The notes below the pieces were generated by a model. It did no database searches. It was not told the origin of the DNA and worked only from the letters and a program-made list of their open reading frames with translations. A DNA stretch of 64,000 nt from UBA1351 sp965140555 (GTDB taxonomy: Bacteria; Bacillota; Clostridia; Lachnospirales; Vallitaleaceae), in the NCBI GenBank assembly GCA_965140555.1, contig OZ223259.1, positions 682,001 through 746,000 on the forward strand. Reading direction: 5' to 3'. Made by a program: the position numbers and the translations under genes. Numbering within the stretch: position 1 is the stretch's first letter; every line of letters starts with the position of its first letter. Below, piece after piece: positions 35,277-44,909 of the stretch.

Positions 35277-36110
35277 AACTGCTTTTAGTAAAATCTTACC
35301 AATTACACTTTTTGTTGGTAAACATGACATTCGTCCTTTATATTCTTTTGCCCTAATATTTACACCCACCTTGGCACAATGGTAACAAGTTACATGTACT
35401 ACATTCATCATAATTAAGTTCCGTATCTCTATAATAATTAGTCACATTATTATTAACAACACCTTCATAAATATTACCACTAGTAAAGCTTTCACCTCTG
35501 CCAAGTAACCTATAACAAATATATATATCTAAGAGAATCTATTGTTAGGTTCTTATTACAAACACCGACACAACTCAAAGGTATTAGGTGTAAGTAGTAC
35601 TTATTCAAAATTTCTGATCTTTCATCCATGTTACCTCTTGTTAACTGAGCCATCCCTGCAAACTCTTCATCTACGTTTATTAGTTTTATCAGTAGGTGTT
35701 CATCATCATTAAATTCACTACTTATTTGTGGAATATTTTCAGAATCAATCGGAGCAAAATACACATAACCATTTGTAAAACTCCTAAATCTTTGTCTTAA
35801 ATATTCTATTGTTTTTTCAGTTTGTGATATATTCGTCGGATTGTAATTAATTCGTATCCTCACCTTAATTCCTAACAGTGCCGCCTATTCATTATTCATC
35901 ATGACTTTTTCAAAAGGATCTGTATCATCAATACGATAATCCTTAATTATATTATATTGCTCACCAATGTCATCAATTGTTATTTGAACTACATCTACTC
36001 ACCATTGATTAACCATCATATTGAGAATTTTAGCATCCATCAAATATCCATTGGTAGTTAATTTTGATGATATCTTAATATCTAAATCTGTTAACCCTTT
36101 TGTAATATAC
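35277..36110 (-). pseudogene. Decayed radical SAM/SPASM peptide maturase
   Basis: Pieces in several frames align in order with a SPASM maturase: TTNGYLMDAKILNMMVNQW and VVQITID (36100-35960), a 117-residue piece (35510-35863: RINYNPTNISQ then CVGVCNKNLTIDS), and CSTCNLLPLCQGGCKYKG (~35370), the SPASM cysteine cluster. Stops and frameshifts separate them, and the CxxxCxxC SAM motif is absent. Such enzymes modify ribosomal peptides, so a RiPP pathway once existed here. Confidence 0.7.
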
Positions 36111-36129
36111 TATATTATATCTGGTTGTT

Positions 36130-36399
36130 CTAGTCAACAAAATTGTAATCATAGAATACTTCCTTCTTTTCATTTATACCGTCTGAAGATATGATAGTTT
36201 CAAGTTGAACCCCCTTGTTTTCAAGGAATTCTTGATAGTTAACCTCCTTCTCTTGCATGTATAGAATCTGTAGCTCTTCCATCACTTCACTTATTTCTAG
36301 ACGGTTTGAGTTACTGATCTTTTCTATTATGTACTTGCTTCCTATTGATGCCGAGGACATAACTGTAATCTCAACATTCTTAATTGGTTTATTGGTCAT
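36130..36399 (-). CDS. Unknown 89-residue protein next to the dead radical SAM gene
   Basis: Starts after AGGAG with MTNKPIKNVEITVMSSASIG and continues as a Glu-rich helical region. There are no cysteines, no signal peptide and no double-Gly leader. It could be the retained N-terminus of the maturase, or a small partner or peptide precursor. I cannot choose between these. Confidence 0.45.
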   Translation of the reverse strand: MTNKPIKNVEITVMSSASIGSKYIIEKISNSNRLEISEVMEELQILYMQEKEVNYQEFLENKGVQLETIISSDGINEKKEVFYDYNFVD

Positions 36400-36499
36400 G
36401 TTTAAAATCTCCTTTTATTTTTCTTTTGGACAAGTTGGCCAGAGGTGATTTTAAAGGCGAAAATATATTGAACTATTTTTTTGCTTGAGAAATCTAGTC

Positions 36500-37948
36500 T
36501 TAATATGTTTTCCTTTCAATATTTAGCAGGTAATTATCAAAATGAGCAAATTTTATATTGCCATAAAAAGTCATCCTATCATTATAATTAACTTTTGCCA
36601 TAAAATTCTCTCCTCCAACTTCATGAAATTTTTTATATATTGTATTAATATAACTAGTTTCTCCATTGTCCAGATTTTTTTCACTAGAAAAGCTTCCATA
36701 ATTGATTGGCTCTGACAACTCAAAGCAATCACATATAGCACCGTATTTTTCATATTTATTTCTCTCAAAAACCGGAAGTGCTAAGTTCACTCCATGAGGA
36801 TATTGAAAATCGTCCTTTCCCTTTTTTGACAGATATGCAACTCCATCAATATTTAACTCTTTCAAACAATGCATAATCAATTGAGGAATAACATATTCAG
36901 ACTTAAAGCTTCTTCCTTCTTCTAAAACAGTAAATGAAGTCGCTATAACAAGAGGAAATATTTTCAGCATTTCAATCTGCAATTTTTTTTCAGTACTCTC
37001 TTCATTTTGAAGTCCTCTGTTAAAAACACCATTTATTAACGGTTCTGAAATCACCAAATTTAGAACTCTTAATTTTTTCCCTTTTTCGTTAAATCTATAA
37101 GCACAGACATTAAAGTCTTTACTATCAGGTTTTCCTAATTCATTCCAACAGACGTACGATGTTGTACCAAGATATATACATGGTACTCCAGCTATACTAA
37201 AGCGTTGACTTGCTATTAATCCTCTTTTGTCAAACGGAATATGTAGCATATCTATTCGTTCTTCAACCCTCCCCTTTCTAGCCTTATAAAAACTCAGAGG
37301 TTCTTCATTCATTTTTTTATACGTATCAACATAATTATTAGCATGTAAGTCTCTAAATGGAGCCGCCCCTCTAAATGCGTAGCTTTTATCCAATTCTGAT
37401 ACAAAGAAATTTTTATCATCCAATTCATATTGTTTCAAAACTTTTTTTATCAGTTTCTTGGCATTACCAATATCCCCGCTAAAATAAGATTCTACCGCTC
37501 CTATAATTCTTTTAGTATTAAACCTTATTTCTTTTATGAGATCTATTTCATCATTAAAAGCGATTTTTCCGTTCATATAGTCATAATAATTTTCAAGAAC
37601 TTCAATCAATCTTTTAGCATAATCATTATCTTTATCGACAACTATTGGAAGTGAAAATCCATTAATATTATTGTCATAATATTCCATTCTAGGTTTATGT
37701 GCTTCTAATATATCCTCAATCTTAAACTCCGGCATCTTTACTATATCTTTGTCCATAAGTACTTTTTCCAACTGTTTATAGTAATCAACTTCTGATATCA
37801 TTTCATACTCCCCTTCTGGGTTGTTATCCTTTGCTTTCTCAATATAATCTAACGCACTTTCATAATCCAAGAGAATCAATTCACTAGCATGATTTTTAAA
37901 GATTTTATATAACGGATTTTTATTAAGTAATATTAAATATCTAGCCAT
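36500..37948 (-). CDS. RES-domain protein (candidate NAD+-consuming toxin)
   Basis: 482 residues. The central part fits the RES fold with its three namesake residues: Arg in FYKAR (R224), Glu in CWNEL (E270) after RFSIAGVPCIYLGTTSY, and Ser in VAYLSKKG (S374). RES proteins of the Xre-RES toxin-antitoxin type degrade NAD+. This one has a ~215-residue N-terminal extension of charged helices and no adjacent Xre antitoxin. It is 93 bp downstream of the HEPN-like gene on the same strand, so the two may form one module. Confidence 0.75.
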   Translation of the reverse strand: MARYLILLNKNPLYKIFKNHASELILLDYESALDYIEKAKDNNPEGEYEMISEVDYYKQLEKVLMDKDIVKMPEFKIEDILEAHKPRMEYYDNNINGFSLPIVVDKDNDYAKRLIEVLENYYDYMNGKIAFNDEIDLIKEIRFNTKRIIGAVESYFSGDIGNAKKLIKKVLKQYELDDKNFFVSELDKSYAFRGAAPFRDLHANNYVDTYKKMNEEPLSFYKARKGRVEERIDMLHIPFDKRGLIASQRFSIAGVPCIYLGTTSYVCWNELGKPDSKDFNVCAYRFNEKGKKLRVLNLVISEPLINGVFNRGLQNEESTEKKLQIEMLKIFPLVIATSFTVLEEGRSFKSEYVIPQLIMHCLKELNIDGVAYLSKKGKDDFQYPHGVNLALPVFERNKYEKYGAICDCFELSEPINYGSFSSEKNLDNGETSYINTIYKKFHEVGGENFMAKVNYNDRMTFYGNIKFAHFDNYLLNIERKTY

Positions 37949-38041
37949 TTGTCCACCACCATTTACATTAGTATTCTATTTGCTCATATCTATCTTAAAG
38001 TGGTTGATTTCGACCACTTTAAATGCACCAAATATTTAAGC

Positions 38042-39547
38042 TCACATGAAAAGATATTGCGGCTTAAAGATCTCTTCTATCGGGGCTTTATATTTTTCTC
38101 CATCTTTAGTACAACTATCTAAATAGTAATTGTAAGTCTCAGGTACTGTGCAAAGTATTTCAGAAATTGAATATTGACTATTCTTCATTTTGTAATGCAG
38201 TATAACTCCCAATAAGTTACTTATATACAACATCAACCTCGCATTTTTCATCACAATATTGGTGTTTGTAAGGCTTCCAGAATGAACCAATATATTTCTT
38301 GTTCTATAAATTCTCACAATATCATATTCTATTCTTTTATGTAAGTTTTCAAGTTCCTTTCTTAAATCTACTTTCCCTGCTATTATTCCACCAACTTCGA
38401 AATATTTTCTAGTAAGAACATGTTTATTAGTTCCGAAACATTCACTTAATCCCATCCCTGCTTTTTCAATATTCTCTATTAATTTTTTAATGTCATATTT
38501 AAAATCATCTTTTTTACTATTGTCAATAAATTCCTTAACCTCATCTCCATAGCCTCTACTAACTGCTAATGTGTTCCAAAAGATATTTAGCTTGTCCTTG
38601 AGATAATATAAGCACACCAATTTAGGTATGATAAAGCGTACTTTCGATATAATTGACTCTCCACTATAATAACTCAATACATATTCTAATACATTCCAAT
38701 AATTAATAAGTCTGTTCTCTTCATTGTCATAATTATCATTTTTAAGAATATTTAGACTTCTCTCAATCGATGCTATATCACCAACAATTAGATTATTAAC
38801 ATACACTTGATTTCGATAGGTCAAAAAATCCTGCAAATCATTTTTTTCTTTCCTATCAATGTTTGGTAAAACAATTTTTGTATCATTCCCTTGAACATTG
38901 AAATTGTTTACAACACCCAAATTTTTAGAAGATACTTTTTCGTTTATTTTAAATTCTTTACCATCCATAAGGTTTACAATTAAAAAATAAGACTCAAAAG
39001 CATTTACTACATCATTAGCTGCTTTATACTCATCCATACCGCTAATATTGGCTCTATATACTCTATTTATTTCATTAAAAGATAAATGTGAAGCTATTTC
39101 CGGAAGAACCTCTCCTTTATTCAGCTCATCTATTCGTATATCATTACTTATACATTGTATAGGTATACCTTCACAATCATTTTTTACAGTAAAGAATACT
39201 TCGATGTTTTCACTTTCTCTATAGAAATCATTTATCTTTGCAATAAACTCGGTCGCTTCTTTGTTTACCTCAACAACTACATTCTTGTACCAATCTTGTA
39301 AGTATCTAATGGAGTATCCATCGTACACCAATTCATTAATCAACATCTCTGTACATTTATCTATGTCTTTAAAACTCTCAACATCTAGTAGAACTTCGCA
39401 AATTATACCATAAATATTTATGCTACTTAACGATTTAAGTAATGAACTACAAATTTGAAAGATTGCAAAGTGTATTGATGCTCTATTTTTTTCTGTACAA
39501 TCTTTCCCTTTTGTTACATTGCTAATTATAATGTGCACGCTTGTCAA
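38042..39547 (-). CDS. HEPN/ApeA-like protein, 5' end touching an IS
   Basis: 501 codons from a TTG. The C-terminal third has the HEPN pattern: NRLINYWNVLEYVLSYYSG (~278-296), a helical middle, and YRTRNILVHSG with the RX4H motif R417-NILV-H422, as in ApeA-like anti-phage HEPN ribonucleases. The N-terminal half is an unrecognised alpha/beta region. The frame begins at the very edge of the IS3 element (39547), with a stop four codons upstream, and has no ribosome site. So the native 5' end was probably removed by the IS. Confidence 0.7.
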   Translation of the reverse strand: MTSVHIIISNVTKGKDCTEKNRASIHFAIFQICSSLLKSLSSINIYGIICEVLLDVESFKDIDKCTEMLINELVYDGYSIRYLQDWYKNVVVEVNKEATEFIAKINDFYRESENIEVFFTVKNDCEGIPIQCISNDIRIDELNKGEVLPEIASHLSFNEINRVYRANISGMDEYKAANDVVNAFESYFLIVNLMDGKEFKINEKVSSKNLGVVNNFNVQGNDTKIVLPNIDRKEKNDLQDFLTYRNQVYVNNLIVGDIASIERSLNILKNDNYDNEENRLINYWNVLEYVLSYYSGESIISKVRFIIPKLVCLYYLKDKLNIFWNTLAVSRGYGDEVKEFIDNSKKDDFKYDIKKLIENIEKAGMGLSECFGTNKHVLTRKYFEVGGIIAGKVDLRKELENLHKRIEYDIVRIYRTRNILVHSGSLTNTNIVMKNARLMLYISNLLGVILHYKMKNSQYSISEILCTVPETYNYYLDSCTKDGEKYKAPIEEIFKPQYLFM

Positions 39548-40777
39548 GACACGAATTTAGAAACTCATAGTTATGAACTCCTTCCTAAATTTATGCAGCA
39601 TCTTTAACAGAGTTCATATAGATTTCTGCAGGTGTTTTATAGCCGTATCTTTGATGATCTCTTTCATAATTGTAATGCTTAATGTATTCTCGTGTGATTG
39701 CTTTAACTTTGGAAACGGTCTCTGGATACATTAAATATAACCGTTCCCATTTATATGATCTAAAGAATCGTTCAATGGCTATGTTATCCGTTGCACGACC
39801 TTTTCCATCCATACTGATTTTTATTGTTTAATAACTTTTTATCAACTCTATATACTCTTTTGATGTGACTTGCGACCCTTGGTCTGAATTGATGATTTCC
39901 CGTTTTCCATGTCGCCTAATTGCATCTTTCACGACACATGTAACCGAATCTGTTTGCAATGAATTATTAATTGTATAGCCTACAATAAATCGTGAATACC
40001 AGTCGATAATGGCTGTAATATATACAAAACCGGTTGGTGTTCCTATATAGGATATATCAATTGGCCACACTTGATTTGAACGATTAATCGGTAAATTTCT
40101 TAATAAGTATGGGTATGTTTTATCCATTTTAGCCCGTTTACTTAAATTAGGACCAGGATAGAATACTGCAATATCCATTTCTTGCATATAACGACGAACG
40201 ACTCGTCGCCCAACATGGTAACCCAACTTAGCCAATTCATTGCGTATTCTTCGTACGCCATAAGATGGCTCAAGAAAATGAATTCTATCAATAGCATTTT
40301 TTATATCAACTTCAACCTTTGTGGCAGTTGGAACAACTGGAACATGATAGGCTGTAGATCGTGGCAAGCCAAGTAATTCGCATTGGTGCTTTATCGTTAA
40401 TTTTGATCCGGAAAAATCTATTAACGCCTTTTTTTCCGCAGTTGTGAAACCTGTTCGTGCTTTTTTTTAGATAATCAACATCCATGGAAAGTTCACCGAT
40501 TTTCTTTATGAGGGTCTCCTTTTCCTCCTCATGCTCTTGCTTAACTTTTTGTATATCTTCGCCTTTTTTATCAAAGACAGAAGGCATATTATTAATGAAA
40601 TCGGATTTCCATCGGCTCAGAACCGGCTGAGCGATGTCATACTTTTGAGATATTTCAGCGAGAGTGGATTCCTCTCGTAGAATTTCTAAAACAATATTTG
40701 CTTTTTCCTCGGGGGACCATGTTCTTCTTTGTCTACTCATAGATTTATTATAACTTATTTTCTAGAATTTGTGTCCA
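39547..40777 (-). mobile_element. IS3-family (IS150-like) element with one in-frame stop and a frame change
   Basis: Ends AGACACGAATTTAGAAA and TTTCTAGAATTTGTGTCC are imperfect inverted repeats. OrfA (40312-40740, MSRQRRTWSPEEKANIVLEI) joins OrfB by a frame change near 40455. OrfB (39591-40367) has VWPIDISYIGTP, NSDQGSQVTSKEY and the NIAIERFFRSYKWERLY glutamate region, but a TAA at 39828 breaks it between SY and ISMDGKGRATDN. Probably immobile without help. Confidence 0.88.
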
Positions 40778-40822
40778 ACTCTATGTGTACATTATAAAAA
40801 TTTTAACTTCTAGGTAGCTTGC

Positions 40823-40840
40823 CCCTGACAACTATCAGGG
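40823..40840 (-). terminator. Hairpin after the anchored propeller-like gene
   Basis: CCCTGA-CAACTA-TCAGGG. Weak U-tract. Its core resembles the perfect palindrome at 56547-56576. Confidence 0.4.
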
Positions 40841-40859
40841 AAATAATTTAGAAATAGCA

Positions 40860-41714
40860 TTAATTCCATATCATATAATCAGGTCTTAACTTTGCACTTA
40901 TTAAATTCTCTTTGCCATTTTTACAATTCACTACAATAACTTTGGATTCACTACCATTAGATACGGAAGATAATAAATATTGGCCATCATTTGATGGGAT
41001 GTTAATCAAGAAATTGTACTCTTTGACAATTTCATACATCACAATTTTATTTATTACATCATAAATAGTCACTCTATTTTTTTCTTCACTTCGATACGCA
41101 ATATATTGTCGATTGTTTGAAGTATAGATATTAGTGGCATCAGATATAGTCAATTCACTACAATCTTCATCAATATCGTATAGAATAATATTTGAATGAT
41201 TTTCTTTGTTTTCGTCAACAAACATAACTTTGGATTCATTTAACCACACATACATAGTATCCAGGTCATCAAGCTGTACAATTTCTACAACATCATCTAT
41301 CTCTGGGTCATAAACACATAAACTATTATTCTTCATATAACTGATTTTATTAGTATTTGGAACTACATTTATGTTAGAAATACCTGTATCTGAATAAATC
41401 TTATTCTTATCTATAAATGCATTTACTTCATTATGATATTGCCTAATTTCACTTATTATTTGACTTTCATCATCACTTTCTAAGACTATATAGCTATCTT
41501 CATCAACATTATATGATACTTCCTGAAAATTAACACGATTTCTTGATATTACCTCATTTCTGTTATTATACTGAAGTAAATTATGTGGTAAACTTCCATC
41601 TTTAACGAAAACAACCACTTCACGATAACTTCTATCATTATAGTTCCTAATGAACAATACTCCTACAATAATTATAATTAATATAATACTAATAGTATAA
41701 ATAATTCTACGCAT
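40860..41714 (-). CDS. Membrane-anchored beta-propeller-like protein, unknown
   Basis: 284 residues from the ATG that has GGGAG 9 nt upstream. One N-terminal membrane helix (IIYTISIILIIIIVGVLFI) leaves the rest outside. The body is beta-rich with recurring short blocks such as KISYMKNNSLCVYD, KVMFVDENKENHSNIILYDI and YIAYRSEEKNRVTIYD, i.e. TolB/WD-like blades. Only about four blades are present and the gene ends 83 bp from an IS, so the C-terminus may be truncated. It follows the exported 497-residue gene and may be under the same control. Confidence 0.6.
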   Translation of the reverse strand: MRRIIYTISIILIIIIVGVLFIRNYNDRSYREVVVFVKDGSLPHNLLQYNNRNEVISRNRVNFQEVSYNVDEDSYIVLESDDESQIISEIRQYHNEVNAFIDKNKIYSDTGISNINVVPNTNKISYMKNNSLCVYDPEIDDVVEIVQLDDLDTMYVWLNESKVMFVDENKENHSNIILYDIDEDCSELTISDATNIYTSNNRQYIAYRSEEKNRVTIYDVINKIVMYEIVKEYNFLINIPSNDGQYLLSSVSNGSESKVIVVNCKNGKENLISAKLRPDYMIWN

Positions 41715-41792
41715 CAAATCATCTCCCAGTACATGTTTTGTATCCACTACCTAAAATAAGCATCACTATTTTTACTAATTATAACACAAAAA

Positions 41793-41825
41793 ATATGGTA
41801 AGATAGTTAAACTAACTTACCATAT
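41793..41825 (-). terminator. Hairpin downstream of the exported protein gene
   Basis: ATATGGTAAG and CTTACCATAT with an inner AGTT/AACT pairing; it lies 10 bp after the stop of the 41835 gene. Confidence 0.6.
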
Positions 41826-41834
41826 AAATGCCTC

Positions 41835-43328
41835 TTAATTGTAATCGACATTATAATCAAACCCATAATCAATTGAATTTACACTATCACCATATACCCA
41901 TAACTGAACATAGTCACCCTCTTTGCATATTTTAGAAAATTCAACTTCTACTTCATCAATAACCCTTTTTTCAGGATTGTCTGCTGCTTGTGCTGCTGCA
42001 TTTGCTCCGTAAAAATACCATTCCCCTTTCTCAAGATCACTTGAATTTTTAAGGTAATCATAAGAATAACCTACTTTATCCAGTCCATATGGAGCCCATA
42101 CAATCACTGCTCTAACGATATTATTAAAAAAAGACCCTTGTCTAAGGTATCCAAAATATCTTTTTGTAAAAACACCTCCTGTTGTATTTGATTTAAAATA
42201 CAATTCTATATCTTCTACATCTATTCGATTATTATCACCAAAAAAAGCTAGCTCACCATCATAAATGTTATACAATACACTCACATTATCTCTAACCTCC
42301 AATTGATATGAAAAAGATTGTTTCCTCTTATTAATATCTAATTTCATCTGCATATATACTATATAAGTTAGTCTATTTGAAGTCCCCGCAAAATTGTATG
42401 TTATGAAGCTATAACAATATGCAGGATCGCTCCAATCTGAATCATGTTGCCAATCGTCAAAACTTATACTAGTATCAGAAAAAATAGAATCTTCAACATT
42501 ATAAATTAGTGAATTTGTCTTTACATCACCTTCATATAACTGATTATTCTTTTTATCAGAAATCTTGATAGATTTTTCGTCTCGCAATAAATCAATAAGC
42601 TCACCAAGATTTGGGGTTTCACTTTCCAATTCATTTATTTCGTCAAAATCATTTATATCTATTTCACTGTTGATATTAACAATCTGGGTATTTTCTTCTT
42701 GCTTTAAGGTAAAATAATCTAATTCAATGTTAATTAATTCTTCTTGACTAAATCTTTCACTATCGAGATTACTCGTAGCTATTTCAAGTAATTCACTAAA
42801 TAATATATCTGGCAATTCATCTTGTATGTAATAAAGCTTACCCGTATCCTTTTCTTGCAACGCAAATGTCACAACTGTTTTGCCTTCTAAGTCAAGATTT
42901 CTTTCCAATAAAGTATATGATTTACTATTGCTCTCAATCCTAAAAGATTTAATTTCGAAATCACTATTGTTTTCTGATACAACTCCGATAACTGCCGAAT
43001 TATTAAAAAGTTCGCTCTGACTTGGATAAAGGTCAACAACGAAATCTAAATCTTTTACTTTATCTGTTGAGTTCTTCTTTTGCATATCTAACTCGATTTT
43101 TAATCCAGTTCCTACCTGACTAAAAGTAATTTTTTTAGCTTTGAAACTTACATCACCATTTTTATTCTCATTATTCTTAATGCTTATTTCTGAATCATTA
43201 TTCAAAATAACAATATCAACATCATTAACTACTGTGCTTTTTTCTGTTTTTGCATAAGCTGAATAGTTAAAAGTTGATATTGTTAAACATACTGCAAAAA
43301 AAAGAGTGAATATTCTATGTATTTTCAT
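41835..43328 (-). CDS. Large exported protein of unknown function
   Basis: 497 residues from the ATG preceded by TTGGAG. A signal peptide (hydrophobic FTLFFAVCLTISTF, cleavage after AYA) is followed by an acidic, Asn/Asp-rich, beta-predicted region without transmembrane anchor or sortase motif. There is no recognised domain. It lies between the broken subtilase and the anchored propeller-like gene, downstream of agrBD, so it may belong to a quorum-controlled exported set. That link is inference from position. Confidence 0.7.
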   Translation of the reverse strand: MKIHRIFTLFFAVCLTISTFNYSAYAKTEKSTVVNDVDIVILNNDSEISIKNNENKNGDVSFKAKKITFSQVGTGLKIELDMQKKNSTDKVKDLDFVVDLYPSQSELFNNSAVIGVVSENNSDFEIKSFRIESNSKSYTLLERNLDLEGKTVVTFALQEKDTGKLYYIQDELPDILFSELLEIATSNLDSERFSQEELINIELDYFTLKQEENTQIVNINSEIDINDFDEINELESETPNLGELIDLLRDEKSIKISDKKNNQLYEGDVKTNSLIYNVEDSIFSDTSISFDDWQHDSDWSDPAYCYSFITYNFAGTSNRLTYIVYMQMKLDINKRKQSFSYQLEVRDNVSVLYNIYDGELAFFGDNNRIDVEDIELYFKSNTTGGVFTKRYFGYLRQGSFFNNIVRAVIVWAPYGLDKVGYSYDYLKNSSDLEKGEWYFYGANAAAQAADNPEKRVIDEVEVEFSKICKEGDYVQLWVYGDSVNSIDYGFDYNVDYN

Positions 43329-43392
43329 TTTATTCTCCAATCTATCTATTGTTTTTATTAGTTACTCATACAAACTTAATATAGTGTCCTAT

Positions 43393-43772
43393 CTAATGTG
43401 GTATAACCATCGATAATCCATCTAATTCGATATACTCTGAATCAATGTATGTAGAATTAATATTAACTACTGGAACCCAAACATCTACTCCATGTATTGC
43501 TGAATACTGAGCGATATTCTCTTCTACATTAATTGCTCCAACTCCAATAACTTCTTCATATGCCACTGGATACTCACAATTACCGCCATAGTTAATACCC
43601 TCTGCAGCTACCATAACTATACCAGCAGAATATGCATTCCGAACTGCCCCATGTAATAATACCGAGTCATTCGCCATTCCCAAACTCAAATTAATGATAT
43701 CAATGTCATTTTCTATACACCATTCAATACCTTCAATAGTGTCTGAGACATAACCGTCACCGTAGTCTATAA
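43393..43772 (-). pseudogene. Subtilisin-family (S8) serine protease fragment, split by an IS
   Basis: The reading frame runs from the IS border through DYGDGYVSDTIEGIEWCIEN, INLSLGMANDS, NAYSAGIVMVAAEG (oxyanion-hole region with Asn replaced), and ends DGLSMVIPH, which is the GTSMAxPH serine motif with changes. The Asp and His parts of the triad are missing upstream and the end is cut just after the serine block. The product cannot be an active protease. Confidence 0.85.
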
Positions 43773-44322
43773 TGATCCCAAAGATTCAGACAGATAAAAC
43801 CTTGAAAATAAGTTAAAATGTACTCATGAAGAAAATAAGAACTTTTACCCCAAAGCAAAAAACAAAAATCGTCCTCAATTGCTTGCTGATGATCACTTTC
43901 TTACCGAAATCGCTGCAAAATACGAGGTTCAACCGGCACAGATTATTCGATGGAAGACTGAGTTTCTACAAAATGCTTCTAAGGTATTCAGTAAGGATAA
44001 CAGTATCATCGATAAAATAATGGTTCAACATGAATCTGAAATGGATGAGCTACATAGACAGCTTGGTCAGTTAACCACTGAGGTAAACGGGATAAAAAAA
44101 ATTCTAGAGAACTCAGTTCTCCCCACAGAACCACAAAAAATGGTGGACAGTAGCAATCAGGAGATTATATATCTCGAAGAATATACTACTCCAAAACAAT
44201 TATGTCTAATCGGCAATGAATATATCTAATACTATAACTATTCAAGATCTCATCAATCTCTGGAGGATCTCAATCCTGCAGCGGTTTATAAAGATACTTC
44301 AGCTATGAAATTAATAGATTAA
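43773..44322 (+). mobile_element. Internally deleted IS3-family remnant in the subtilase gene
   Basis: Left end TGATCCCAAAGATTCAGACA is of IS3 type. OrfA begins MKKIRTFTPKQKTKIVL (43826), shifts frame, and continues LLADDHFLTEIAAKYEVQPA to the coiled coil. It then jumps to the OrfB tail (YYNYSRSHQSLEDLNPAAVY), so most of OrfB is deleted. This broke the subtilase gene. Confidence 0.82.
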
Positions 44323-44364
44323 AATAACCAATATTAGACTCAAAGAAATGAAAACTTAAATTTC

Positions 44365-44496
44365 TTAACTTGCTGTATTGGCAATGGGGACATTATACTT
44401 AGTCTCTGTCTTTGCTTGTACTGACAATGTTTCATTGAACAAAGTTATTACCATAATGACTACCAGCGCAAGGCTTAATATACTCACCCTGCTCAT
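44365..44496 (-). CDS. Secreted 43-residue peptide next to agrD
   Basis: A strong AAAGGAGGTG lies 5 nt before ATG. The product has a signal peptide (hydrophobic core VSILSLALVVIMVITLF) with likely cleavage after SVQA, leaving a 15-residue mature peptide KTETKYNVPIANTAS. No cysteines. It lies 272 bp downstream of agrD on the same strand. It may be a secreted effector or signal tied to the Agr system. I know no family for it. Confidence 0.55.
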   Translation of the reverse strand: MSRVSILSLALVVIMVITLFNETLSVQAKTETKYNVPIANTAS

Positions 44497-44533
44497 TCCT
44501 ACACCTCCTTTCATCCCAAATTTAAATATAAGG

Positions 44534-44561
44534 ACCGATTCATTTTTCTTTTGAACCGATT
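44534..44561 (-). promoter_or_regulatory. 21-bp-spaced direct repeat upstream of the 43-residue peptide gene
   Basis: AATCGGT occurs twice with 21-bp periodicity (44534-44540 and 44555-44561). The spacing equals that of the repeats before agrB and both pairs contain GTYC, but the distance to the peptide gene leaves no room for a normal promoter, so activation from here is doubtful. The wider gap 44497-44768 holds no gene. Confidence 0.35.
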
Positions 44562-44768
44562 TTATTTCTTCTTATAACTCGAACAATAGATGTTTCCACT
44601 TATATTACTAGCACTTTCCACGAATTTACTATTAGAATATAACTATCCGTATGGTTTAAACCTATAGGAATAATCACTAGCTACATACATACCAACAGCA
44701 TGAACGATAACCTACCGTTTCATTCACCTGATTTGACCACGTTTATAAAGTTTCCATCTACGATTTGC

Positions 44769-44909
44769 TTACTTTGATAATGCTTTTACTTTATCCGGTA
44801 CTGAATCCTGATAATAAATAAGGCTAAATTGCGTTGATGCAGCTTGCGCTACAATTAATGCCATAAAAGCAAACGCTGTTCCACCATATTTACGAATAAC
44901 ATTCATCAT
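44769..44909 (-). CDS. agrD: AgrD-like autoinducer precursor with a serine in the ring position
   Basis: 46 residues overlapping the agrB end by 20 bp, the usual agrBD arrangement. It has the three AgrD parts: an amphipathic N-terminal helix (KYGGTAFAFMALIVAQAA), a core STQFSLIYY, and an acidic Pro-containing tail QDSVPDKVKALSK comparable to DEVxVPKEL tails. There is no cysteine. Ser29 lies where the ring-forming Cys of most AgrD peptides sits, giving a five-residue SLIYY lactone as in the enterococcal FsrB/GBAP type. The ring boundary is inferred from the tail alignment. Confidence 0.78.
   Translation of the reverse strand: MMNVIRKYGGTAFAFMALIVAQAASTQFSLIYYQDSVPDKVKALSK

Noticed and set aside
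34883..36450. Conjugative element (because of the VirD4-like genes)
   Set aside because: No relaxase, VirB4/VirB6-like or oriT-like features are nearby, and the ATPase lacks membrane helices.
39547..40777. Programmed frameshift in the IS3 element as evidence for an active transposon
   Set aside because: The in-frame TAA in OrfB and the non-canonical frame change show it is degraded.
44500..44561. Repeats at 44534-44561 as a classical activator site for the secreted peptide gene
   Set aside because: Using the geometry of the agrB promoter, the -10 would fall on the start codon. Listed with low confidence only.
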